Shown piece by piece: positions 1-6,133 of a DNA stretch of 14,962 nucleotides. The notes under the pieces were generated by a model, which was not told the DNA's origin, searched no databases, and saw only the letters and a program-made list of their open reading frames with translations. Every line of letters starts with the position of its first letter. The first letter of the stretch is position 1. The DNA is from RGIG3102 sp964369915 (GTDB taxonomy: Bacteria > Bacillota > Clostridia > Oscillospirales > Ruminococcaceae). The stretch spans positions 1-14,962 of the forward strand of contig CAYJGG010000050.1 in the NCBI GenBank assembly GCA_964369915.1, written 5' to 3'. The position numbers and the translations under genes were made by a program.

Positions 1-41
1 AATATAATCGAACCGGCTAATTGCCAATCAACATTTGCCAT
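1..41 (-). CDS. 5' end of an unidentified gene (cut by window edge)
   Basis: Only the first 13 codons are visible on the minus strand, reading M-A-N-V-D-W-Q-L-A-G-S-I-I before the window ends. The start is supported by a GAAGGAG ribosome binding site 8 nt upstream and by a predicted promoter further upstream (−35 at 119-124, −10 at 96-101). The last residues turn hydrophobic, which would fit the start of a membrane segment, for example in a small decarboxylase subunit or a transporter. That is a guess, and the family cannot be identified from 13 residues. It is divergent from the carboxyltransferase gene at 251, and a CG-centred palindrome in its leader suggests control by a LacI-type regulator. 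Confidence 0.6.
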   Translation of the reverse strand, partial: MANVDWQLAGSII

Positions 42-70
42 ATTATTTTCTCCTTCTTTTGTAAATATAC

Positions 71-82
71 TAAAACGTTTTA
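71..82. promoter_or_regulatory. Candidate LacI-family operator
   Basis: TAAAACGTTTTA is a perfect 12-bp palindrome centred on CG. LacI/GalR-family dimers typically bind CG-centred palindromes because the hinge-helix leucine pair inserts at the central CpG step. Two LacI-family regulators with that hinge leucine are encoded 1.6-2.7 kb away. The site falls just downstream of the predicted minus-strand promoter, so binding would be expected to block that transcript. Assignment to either regulator is an inference. Confidence 0.5.
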
Positions 83-95
83 CCTATCTACTAAC

Positions 96-124
96 AAAAT
101 ATCATTTTTATATTAAAATGTCAA
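96..124 (-). promoter_or_regulatory. Sigma-70-type promoter for the left-edge gene
   Basis: On the minus strand there is a perfect −35 TTGACA (119-124), a 17-nt spacer and a −10 TATTTT (96-101). Transcription would start near position 89 and give a leader of about 48 nt before the start codon at 41. The palindrome at 71-82 would lie roughly +8 to +19, a classic repressor position. Confidence 0.55.
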
Positions 125-142
125 GTTTTTTAAGACTTTTTC

Positions 143-171
143 TTTACATTTCAACATTTTACTGCTATAAT
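143..171 (+). promoter_or_regulatory. Sigma-70-type promoter of the carboxyltransferase gene
   Basis: A −35 TTTACA (143-148), a 17-nt spacer and an extended −10 (TGC followed by TATAAT at 166-171) form a near-consensus promoter. Transcription is expected to start near 178, leaving a leader of about 73 nt that contains the small palindrome TAACGTTA (223-230) just before the ribosome binding site. Confidence 0.7.
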
Positions 172-222
172 AAAAGCAAATCAATTTAAATAAGCATGAT
201 TACTTAAATCAGCTTTTTAGTT

Positions 223-230
223 TAACGTTA
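223..230. promoter_or_regulatory. Second CG-centred palindrome in the leader
   Basis: TAACGTTA is an 8-bp perfect palindrome in the leader, 10 nt before the GGAGG (241-245) of the carboxyltransferase gene. It shares the core AACGTT with the palindrome at 71-82 and may be a weaker or auxiliary LacI-type site. It is short enough to occur by chance. Confidence 0.3.
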
Positions 231-250
231 CACCATATTAGGAGGTTTTT

Positions 251-1606
251 ATGTTATTCGAGAATTTACCAGAAAAAAAAGTAGGTATTTCAAGTTTAGA
301 ATTTCGTGATGGTCAGCAATCATTATTAGGCACTAGAATTAAAGGTGAAGATATGTATCCTATCCTTGAAGCATTTGATAAAGTTGGGTTTCACTGTATG
401 GAAATGTGGGGCGGTGCAACTTTTGATGTTGCAATGAGATTTTTAAACGAAGATCCATGGGATAGACTTCGAGAATTCAAAAAAAGGGTAAAGAATACGC
501 CTTTAAGAATGTTTTTAAGAGGACAAAATCTTGTGGGGTATAAACAATACGCCGATGATATTGTTGAAAAATTTATTTTTGCCGCTGCTGATGCAGGTAT
601 TGATATTTTCCTAATTTTCGATGGATTAAACGATGTTCAAAATTGTAAAACTGCCATTAAAGCAGTTAAAGATGCTGGCAAAATAGCCGAAGCAAATATT
701 ATTTATGCTGTTAGCCCTGTTCACACTGTTGAGAAATTTGTTCAAATCGCAAAAGACTACCAAGCAATGGGTGTTGAGGCTGTTCATATCGAAGACACTT
801 CTGGAAGTATGACACCTGATGCAGCTTTCACAATAATTTCTGAACTTAAAAAAGCATTAAATGTACCTGTTCATTTGCAATGTCATGCAACTAGCGGACT
901 TGCACAGCTATGTTACTGGGAAGCATTAAGAGCTGGGGTTGATGTTCTTGATATGGATGTTTCTTCTTTAGCGATGGGAACTAGCCACCCACCTTTAGAA
1001 AGCATGATTTTTGCTATGCAGGAAACGCCATTTAAAACTGATATTAATTTAAAAGATATTGAGCCAATCAATGCACATTTTAAAACTTTAAGAGCAAAAT
1101 ATAAAGAATTCGAAAGTTCATTTGTTGGCGCTGACATTGGAGTTTTACAACACCAAATACCAGGCGGTATGCTTTCTAATATGGAATTACAGCTAAGACA
1201 AATGAAATCACTAGATAGATTAGATGAGATTTTGCAAGAAGCTGTAAATGTAAGAAAAGATTTTGGGTACCCACCACTAGCAACACCTTTCTCACAAATA
1301 GTAGGCTCACAAGCTACTGCTAATGTTTTAACTGGTCAAAGATATAAAATGCTTTCAAATGAAACTAAAGATTATATCGCAGGAAAATATGGAAAAATCC
1401 CTGGCGAAGTTACTTTAGAATTAAAAAATTTAGTTTCACAATCACGAGAATTCGTAGTTGGAAGACCTGCTGATTTAATAGCACCTGAGTTTGAAAAATA
1501 CAAAGAGGAATCTAAAGGGCTTGCTAGAACACAGGAAGATATCCTATCTTACGCTCTTTTCCCTAACATTGCAAAAGATTTCTTAAAAAACAAATACGGA
1601 TTATAA
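251..1606 (+). CDS. Biotin-dependent carboxyltransferase subunit (OadA / transcarboxylase 5S / PycB family), divergent active site
   Basis: This 451-aa protein has the HMGL-like TIM barrel (about residues 10-275) followed by the conserved PYC_OADA carboxylase domain (about 290-445). Such proteins move CO2 between biotin and a 2-oxoacid: oxaloacetate to pyruvate in decarboxylases, or the reverse in pyruvate carboxylase. Family hallmarks include RDGQQS (19-24), WGGATFDVAMRFL (53-65), FLRGQN (88-93) and HATSG (212-216). No biotinyl domain is present, so a separate biotin carrier is needed; none is visible in the window. Several metal-site positions differ from the family norm: the usual RDxHQS has Gln22, the usual lysine of the KDMAG-type motif is Glu181, and the usual HxHxTSG reads QCHATSG, so the first His is Gln210. 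AGGAGG precedes the start. The gene is monocistronic, ending in a strong terminator. The family is secure but the reaction is not. Confidence 0.85.
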   Translation: MLFENLPEKKVGISSLEFRDGQQSLLGTRIKGEDMYPILEAFDKVGFHCMEMWGGATFDVAMRFLNEDPWDRLREFKKRVKNTPLRMFLRGQNLVGYKQYADDIVEKFIFAAADAGIDIFLIFDGLNDVQNCKTAIKAVKDAGKIAEANIIYAVSPVHTVEKFVQIAKDYQAMGVEAVHIEDTSGSMTPDAAFTIISELKKALNVPVHLQCHATSGLAQLCYWEALRAGVDVLDMDVSSLAMGTSHPPLESMIFAMQETPFKTDINLKDIEPINAHFKTLRAKYKEFESSFVGADIGVLQHQIPGGMLSNMELQLRQMKSLDRLDEILQEAVNVRKDFGYPPLATPFSQIVGSQATANVLTGQRYKMLSNETKDYIAGKYGKIPGEVTLELKNLVSQSREFVVGRPADLIAPEFEKYKEESKGLARTQEDILSYALFPNIAKDFLKNKYGL

Positions 1607-1618
1607 TATTTTAATTTT

Positions 1619-1651
1619 AACTGCACTCTACCGCTTTAATAGAGTGCAGTT
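1619..1651 (+). terminator. Terminator hairpin after the carboxyltransferase gene
   Basis: A perfect 12-bp stem (AACTGCACTCTA at 1619-1630 pairing with TAGAGTGCAGTT at 1640-1651) encloses a 9-nt loop and lies 12 nt after the stop codon. The tail is TAATTTTAAT rather than a pure T run, so termination may be moderate. Confidence 0.75.
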
Positions 1652-1664
1652 AATTTTAATATGT

Positions 1665-1693
1665 TTGCGTATTTTCTTTTTTTATACTATAAT
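1665..1693 (+). promoter_or_regulatory. Promoter of the LacI-regulator pair
   Basis: A −35 TTGCGT (1665-1670), a 17-nt spacer and a perfect −10 TATAAT (1688-1693) precede the first regulator. The start site would be near 1700, inside the inverted repeat at 1698-1713. Confidence 0.65.
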
Positions 1694-1697
1694 ATAT

Positions 1698-1713
1698 TTA
1701 GCTATTAAGCTAA
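1698..1713. promoter_or_regulatory. Inverted repeat at the regulator promoter (possible operator)
   Basis: TTAGCT and AGCTAA form a 6-bp inverted repeat separated by ATTA, spanning the predicted transcription start of the regulator pair. The position suits autoregulation. It lacks the central CG of LacI-type operators, so the binding protein is unknown. Confidence 0.3.
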
Positions 1714-1732
1714 TTTTTTTTAAGGAGATTAT

Positions 1733-2740
1733 ATGGCAACAATTAAAGACGTAGCTGCGCTTTGCGGTGTTTCTTATTCAACAGTTTCCTTAGTTTTAAA
1801 TAACAAAGGCGATATTAGTGGAATTTCAAAAGCTACACAAGAAAAAGTTTTATTAGCAGCACTAGAATTAAAATATACACCAAACACTGCTGCTAGAAGT
1901 TTAAAATCATCGCAAAAAGGATTCACTATCGCTTTATATTGGGCAGATGATTACAGGTGGAGCTTTATAAGTCGAATTATGGCTGGTATTCAAAATGCCT
2001 TATCATCATTTGATGATGAAATAAAAGTAGTTATAAGAACATATAAAAATGATTTTTTAAAAGATGATGCTTCTCTAATTACAGGCACTGATTTTCACGG
2101 CGCTATTATCGCTGCTGCATCTTTTGAAGATTTAAAATATCTTGAAAATTCTCAATTATCAATTCCTATTATTTTATTAAATAGAAGTAGCGAAAAATAT
2201 CCAACGGTTGAAATAGATAACACTCTTATCGGCAAGCAATCTGCTCAATATTTCTTTAATAATAATATTAAATCAGTAACTGCTTTTTTCACTTTTGAAA
2301 ATCATCCAACTATTAAACAGCGTGATGAAAGTTTTTTGTCGGCTTGTTCATCAAAAGATATAAATGTTAACGCTGTATATTTAAATGACAACACCATGAA
2401 ATCAGGGTATAATTATATATTAAATAATTTCAAATTAAAAAACTCTTTAACGGACGGTATTTTCTGTGATAGCGATTTTGTTGCAAGAGGAATCCTTTCA
2501 GCTTTAAATGATAAAAATTGGAAATGCCCTGAAGATGTTAGCATCTTATCTATGAGAATTGGTGAATTAGATGCCTGCAAATATTCCAATCCTCCTTTAA
2601 CAACTATAAATATTCCATACGAAAATCTTGCCCAAAACTGCGTTCAGCTTTTAATGGGCTTCATAAAAAAAGAACATACTTTTCCTATTCATATAACTTT
2701 AGAAAGTGATTTTTATATAGGAAAAAGCTTTAAAGATTAA
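1733..2740 (+). CDS. LacI/GalR-family transcriptional regulator, first of a tandem pair
   Basis: This 335-aa protein has the standard LacI layout: an N-terminal helix-turn-helix (TIKDVAALCGVSYSTVSLVL, residues 3-22), a hinge helix with TPNTAARSL (49-57) carrying the leucine that intercalates at a central CpG, and a periplasmic-binding-protein-like sensor domain from about residue 64 to the end. The sensor keeps IDN (161-163) and FCDSDFVARG (244-253), a typical dimer-interface and effector region. The usual R-x-x-G-F stretch reads RDESF (197-201), so the effector pocket may be unusual. AAGGAG precedes the start. The downstream gene is a paralogue only 8 nt away. Such regulators usually repress sugar or central-metabolism genes; here the neighbours suggest organic-acid metabolism, which is an inference. 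Confidence 0.88.
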   Translation: MATIKDVAALCGVSYSTVSLVLNNKGDISGISKATQEKVLLAALELKYTPNTAARSLKSSQKGFTIALYWADDYRWSFISRIMAGIQNALSSFDDEIKVVIRTYKNDFLKDDASLITGTDFHGAIIAAASFEDLKYLENSQLSIPIILLNRSSEKYPTVEIDNTLIGKQSAQYFFNNNIKSVTAFFTFENHPTIKQRDESFLSACSSKDINVNAVYLNDNTMKSGYNYILNNFKLKNSLTDGIFCDSDFVARGILSALNDKNWKCPEDVSILSMRIGELDACKYSNPPLTTINIPYENLAQNCVQLLMGFIKKEHTFPIHITLESDFYIGKSFKD

Positions 2741-2748
2741 GGAGAAAT

Positions 2749-3756
2749 ATGCCAACTGTAAAAGATGTATCAAAACTTGCAGGGGTTTCCACTACCACCG
2801 TTTCAATTGTAGTTAACGGGCAAGCAGATAAAAAAAGAATTTCAAAAAAAACTAGAGAAAAAGTTTTATGGGCAGTAAAAGAATTAAACTACACACCTAA
2901 TCTTTCTGCAAGAAAATTGCGTGGAGCAAAAAACAAAGAGCTAAATATCGGTATTTTTTGGGCTGCAGATACAAGAGCCGCTATTATAAACAGGGTTATT
3001 CAAGGTGTTCAAAAGGCTAAAGTTAATAGTGATTATAGTATTAATATAGTAATCTGCCCTTTTGAAAACGGGAAAATTCATAAAGAAAAAAACTTGTACA
3101 CCCCTTTTCATTTTGATGGAGCTATTATCGCTACTGCAAGTATTACGGATATGGAATTCCTTCAAAATAATAAGCCATTTATCCCCGTAGTTCTTTTTAA
3201 CAGACAGTGCGATGAATTTAGTAGTGTTGGAGTTGATAATAAGGCTGTGGGAAGTATCGCCTTTGATATCTTAAAAAATTCTGGAGCAAAAAGTATAGCT
3301 ATTGCTAAAATCGATAATGATGATCGTTTTCTTTCAATGGCAACTCGCCGAAAAGCGTTTCAAGAAAAAAGTAAGGAAAATAAAATCATAATAAGCGATA
3401 TTATTTCCGCAAAAAACTCTTTAGAGGGTGGAACCGATATAGCTTCAAAACTTATACAATCTCCTTTGCCTAATGCTATATTTTGTGATAGTGATTTTAT
3501 CGCCCAAGGAATTTTAAATTTTTTCTTATTAAACAATATAAAAGTTGGCGAAGATGTGTCTATTTTATCTATTGGCTTCTCTGAAGCTGAAATTTCTAAG
3601 CACACTATTCCATCTTTATCAATAATCGATATCCCATATGAAGATATCGCCGAAAAAAGTATACAAGTAATCACCGATATTATCCTTAATGGAACCAAAC
3701 AAACATCCAACTTTATACTTCCTTTTAAAATTCATTTAAGACAGTCTTGCAGATAA
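2749..3756 (+). CDS. LacI/GalR-family transcriptional regulator, second of a tandem pair
   Basis: This protein is also 335 aa and collinear with the preceding regulator. It has an HTH (TVKDVSKLAGVSTTTVSIVV, residues 3-22), a hinge TPNLSARKL (49-57) with Leu57, and a sensor domain with VDN (162-164) and FCDSDFIAQG (245-254). The pair share an uncommon WAxD segment at 69-73 (first copy) and 71-74 (second copy), and closely related C-terminal EDVSILS and DIPYED/NIPYEN segments. This indicates tandem duplication followed by strong divergence. GGAG lies in the 8-nt gap, so the two are co-transcribed. The usual R-x-x-G-F position reads RRKAF (200-204). Equal size and co-expression make heterodimers possible. 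The regulon is unknown. Confidence 0.88.
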   Translation: MPTVKDVSKLAGVSTTTVSIVVNGQADKKRISKKTREKVLWAVKELNYTPNLSARKLRGAKNKELNIGIFWAADTRAAIINRVIQGVQKAKVNSDYSINIVICPFENGKIHKEKNLYTPFHFDGAIIATASITDMEFLQNNKPFIPVVLFNRQCDEFSSVGVDNKAVGSIAFDILKNSGAKSIAIAKIDNDDRFLSMATRRKAFQEKSKENKIIISDIISAKNSLEGGTDIASKLIQSPLPNAIFCDSDFIAQGILNFFLLNNIKVGEDVSILSIGFSEAEISKHTIPSLSIIDIPYEDIAEKSIQVITDIILNGTKQTSNFILPFKIHLRQSCR

Positions 3757-3863
3757 TTTATATTTTTTAGATAGTATAAATCAAAGTTTTTTGTATAAAA
3801 AATATAGCTCAAAGACTATTTTGCAATCACAAAAATCAGAATAATATAAATATTATTTATATA
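3757..3863. repeat. Imperfect ~105-nt repeat, copy A
   Basis: This stretch directly after the second LacI gene is similar to 4715-4825. The best conserved blocks are CAAAGA (3810-3815), TTGCAATCAC (3821-3830), AATAATAT (3840-3847) and ATTATTTAT (3852-3860). The AT-rich 3' part can form a hairpin (AATAATAT with ATATTATT). The copies are in the same orientation, about 960 nt apart, on either side of the LUD-domain gene. Extension of the similarity left of 3810 is weaker and partly reflects shared AT richness. Confidence 0.5.
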
Positions 3864-3901
3864 AACATAAAAAACAGGGCACATGTCCTGTTTTTTATGT
3901 T
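3864..3901. terminator. Bidirectional terminator between convergent genes
   Basis: A perfect 15-bp stem (AACATAAAAAACAGG at 3864-3878 and its complement at 3887-3901) encloses an 8-nt loop. T runs follow on both strands. It serves the second LacI gene on the plus strand and the LUD-domain gene on the minus strand. Confidence 0.9.
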
Positions 3902-3904
3902 TTT

Positions 3905-4528
3905 TTAATATCCTAAGTTTTCTTTAACTATAACTATTTCAATTCTATCTTTAAATCTATTTTTCTTTAAAGTTACTTCCCCACAGCAAATCCGCTGTGG
4001 ACTATTACAATCTTGACAGACACCAGTTTTTGTGCAAGGAGTGTCTAATTTTAATCTTATGGCATTTTTAGGAGCAACAATTGTTTTCACCCTATGAATT
4101 GCATCTTCTAAAGTTTCAACAATTTTATTTACACCTACAACCAGCACAACTTTTTTAGGACCTGATAAAATAGGCGCCACTCTTGTGCATCTGCCATCAA
4201 CATTATATAAATATCCACTTGTGGTAACTGCATTGCAAGATGCAAAAAAGGTATCACATGTTAATCTGGAAATAATTGCGTCCTGCACTTCCTCGGGTGT
4301 TTTTGCAGCATAGATATCCTTAAAAACAAATTCTCCATTTTCAATATATTCTTTTAAGCCTATTTCTATAATTGTGCTTGAGCCACCTCTGACAACCTTT
4401 TCGCCACTTTTTATTAAACTTTTGCAATAAGCGAGTGCCATTTCTTTATTTTCTACAACTCTCACTGTAAAATTGTTCTTTTTTAAATTGATAACGGTTT
4501 TATCAATAATTGCATCTAAATTATCCAT
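3905..4528 (-). CDS. LUD-domain protein (LutC/YkgG-like) with C-terminal cysteine cluster
   Basis: This 207-aa protein fits the LUD/DUF162 family, whose best-known members are the LutB and LutC subunits of the iron-sulfur L-lactate oxidation complex. Visible features are the GGSSTIIEIGL loop (48-58), typical of the NagB/RpiA-like fold, SCNAVTTSGYLYNVDG (97-112) and VVGVNKIVETLEDAIHRV (130-147), which are characteristic of the family. A cysteine cluster follows near the C terminus (Cys165, 171, 174, 181, 182), suggesting a metal or iron-sulfur site. No LutA or LutB partner is present, so full lactate oxidation is not supported; stand-alone members of this family have no settled role. AAGGG precedes the start. 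It lies 325 nt downstream of larA on the same strand and probably has its own promoter. Confidence 0.82.
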   Translation of the reverse strand: MDNLDAIIDKTVINLKKNNFTVRVVENKEMALAYCKSLIKSGEKVVRGGSSTIIEIGLKEYIENGEFVFKDIYAAKTPEEVQDAIISRLTCDTFFASCNAVTTSGYLYNVDGRCTRVAPILSGPKKVVLVVGVNKIVETLEDAIHRVKTIVAPKNAIRLKLDTPCTKTGVCQDCNSPQRICCGEVTLKKNRFKDRIEIVIVKENLGY

Positions 4529-4551
4529 TAAATCACCCTTTCATTAAACCA

Positions 4552-4579
4552 CAAAAGACTACACTACGGTAGCCTTTTG
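4552..4579. promoter_or_regulatory. Leader hairpin / inverted repeat upstream of the LUD gene
   Basis: CAAAAG-a-CTAC (4552-4562) pairs with GTAG-c-CTTTTG (4569-4579), giving a 6+4 bp stem with one mismatch and a 6-nt loop. It lies 23 to 51 nt upstream of the start codon on the minus strand and could be a leader RNA structure or an operator. There is no T tract, so it is not a plain terminator. Confidence 0.4.
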
Positions 4580-4714
4580 CAGGATATCAAATTTATTTTT
4601 TTGCGATTCTTTTTCTTTACGTTAGTTAATTACACTTTTATCTAAGTCTTAATTAAAAACATAATGTTGTTTTGCGATTAAATTTATTATAATATTTATT
4701 AACTTAAAGCTAAT

Positions 4715-4825
4715 CTATATTATCTTTTTATAATATAAATTTCAGTTTTCCTTTTGGGCAATATGTAACGCCCAAAGATTGCGTTGCAATCACGAAAAAC
4801 TAATAATATGAAGATTATTTATAAA
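4715..4825. repeat. Imperfect ~105-nt repeat, copy B
   Basis: This stretch matches 3757-3863 in the same order: AGTTTT, AATAT, CAAAGA (4773-4778), TTGCAATCAC (4784-4793), AATAATAT (4802-4809) and ATTATTTAT (4814-4822). Copy B has GC pairs forming a 7-bp stem (TTTGGGC/GCCCAAA) where copy A has a T6/A6 hairpin, so the potential to fold is kept while the sequence differs. Confidence 0.5.
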
Positions 4826-4853
4826 ATATCATTAAATTATATTTAATGTAATT

Positions 4854-6122
4854 TTATTTTACTCTAGGCACCGTGAAACTACCTTGCGGAAGAAGTAAAA
4901 CTTTTGCATCTTCTCTTCCAAGTTTTTTGTAAGCTAATTTTATAGCTTCATCTAAATCTTTCGCTGGTGAAAATAGTAGTAATTCTGCTAATTCATCTTC
5001 TATTCCTGAAACTAAGATAAATTCTACTCCGTCCATCAAACTAGTAACACCATACGCTTTGTGTCCCCCAATTTGGAAATCATCCCTAACTGCTTGAGCA
5101 ACTCTTTTTGGAGTTTTATATTCTCTCATCATCTCTTCATATTTTTTAGAGCCGCTACCTTCTCTACATTCACCAATTATAATACAAACGCCATTATCTT
5201 TCACTGCAGCACGAGCATTAACCATTGTTTTATGTAGTTGGTATACATCTATATCTTTTGGGTAGCCACCAGCACTTGCAATTACAATGTCTGCTTTTTC
5301 TTCTAAGTCAGTAACATAAACTTCATCAACAAACTTGCAAGCTTCTATGTGAGCTTTTATATAATCGCCAGCAAACACTCTTAATGTTTCTTTTTTCTCA
5401 TTAAGAACTACATTAATTAAGAAAGTTGGTCTACACATTTCCACCGCTTCAATTTGATCTTCATATACTGGGTTTCCATGTAAACTGCAAATAAAAGAAC
5501 CTTCATCAAAAATATAGCTATGGTTGTTTCTAATAGTTTCGTAATAAGCTACTCCTGGAAGCATCGCCTTCCTTCCTCCGCCATAGCCAGCTAAATAATG
5601 TGGTAACACACTACCTGTGCAAACGATTTTATCAGCATTTGCTACTAAGTTATGAAAACGCACCTCTGTACCTAATTTTGTTTTTCCAAAGTAAGTGAAT
5701 TGTTCTATATCAAGGCAATCCCCGCTATAAAGTGAAACCCTTGAAGCAACCTCTGCGCCCACTTCGTGCGCCATTTCTTCTTGAGGCATTGGTCTATGAG
5801 CACCTAGCGCAAAAATAACAAACATATCTTTATCTGGTATTCCTATTTCGTTAAGTTCATTAAACATAACTGGTAAAAATTCATGAGTGTTTGCAACCCT
5901 AGTTGAATCATTAACTATAAACGCAACAACGTCGCCCTTTTTAAAGTTTTCAGCAAAAGGTTTTGAACCTATTGGGTTATTTATCGCTTTTTTAATTTCT
6001 GCTTGAGGATTTTCTAGTGGAGAAAATAGATTCATTTTTAATTCTCCGATTACACTATTTTCTTCTAAACTACCTTTAATATAGCTATCGCCATACTTAA
6101 AAGAATATTCTTTTTTTGACAT
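4854..6122 (-). CDS. larA: LarA-family nickel-pincer-dependent 2-hydroxyacid racemase
   Basis: This 422-aa protein has the full length of the LarA (DUF2088) family, whose members racemize or epimerize 2-hydroxyacids such as lactate or malate through a nickel pincer nucleotide cofactor bound to a lysine. The functional residues of Lactiplantibacillus plantarum LarA all have counterparts: D72-S-T-R75, His109, His175 in LPHYLAG, Lys185 in GGGRKAMLPG (cofactor attachment), His201 in RNNHS (nickel ligand), Gln295 and Lys298. An active enzyme is therefore expected. The cofactor-synthesis genes larB, larC and larE are not in this window. AAGGAG precedes the start, 11 nt after the prpF stop, so the two genes form an operon. 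The substrate is not determined by these motifs; pairing with prpF favours a di- or tricarboxylic hydroxyacid over lactate (inference). Confidence 0.88.
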   Translation of the reverse strand: MSKKEYSFKYGDSYIKGSLEENSVIGELKMNLFSPLENPQAEIKKAINNPIGSKPFAENFKKGDVVAFIVNDSTRVANTHEFLPVMFNELNEIGIPDKDMFVIFALGAHRPMPQEEMAHEVGAEVASRVSLYSGDCLDIEQFTYFGKTKLGTEVRFHNLVANADKIVCTGSVLPHYLAGYGGGRKAMLPGVAYYETIRNNHSYIFDEGSFICSLHGNPVYEDQIEAVEMCRPTFLINVVLNEKKETLRVFAGDYIKAHIEACKFVDEVYVTDLEEKADIVIASAGGYPKDIDVYQLHKTMVNARAAVKDNGVCIIIGECREGSGSKKYEEMMREYKTPKRVAQAVRDDFQIGGHKAYGVTSLMDGVEFILVSGIEDELAELLLFSPAKDLDEAIKLAYKKLGREDAKVLLLPQGSFTVPRVK

Positions 6123-6133
6123 TTTTTGACTCC

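Larger units (their letters stand above)
4529..4853. other. 325-nt intergenic region between larA and the LUD gene
   Basis: I see no gene here. Read on the minus strand, the stretch begins after the larA stop with an AT-only hairpin (4830-4848), then repeat copy B (4715-4825) containing two GC-bearing hairpins (TTTGGGC/GCCCAAA at 4754-4777 and GATTGC/GCAATC at 4777-4791). After that comes AT-rich sequence with two TTTTGCGATT motifs (4610-4619 and 4671-4680, plus strand) and a leader hairpin just before the LUD gene. No consensus promoter stood out; a minus-strand TATAAT near 4690 is a weak candidate. Confidence 0.5.

Noticed and set aside
913..1137. Antisense frame inside the carboxyltransferase gene
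   Set aside because: It is a shadow of a well-supported gene, with no ribosome binding site and no family features. The same applies to the other frames opposite the LacI, liv, larA and prpF genes.
4754..4791. Paired GC-bearing hairpins as a terminator for larA
   Set aside because: No T tract follows on either strand, so they are better explained as part of repeat copy B.
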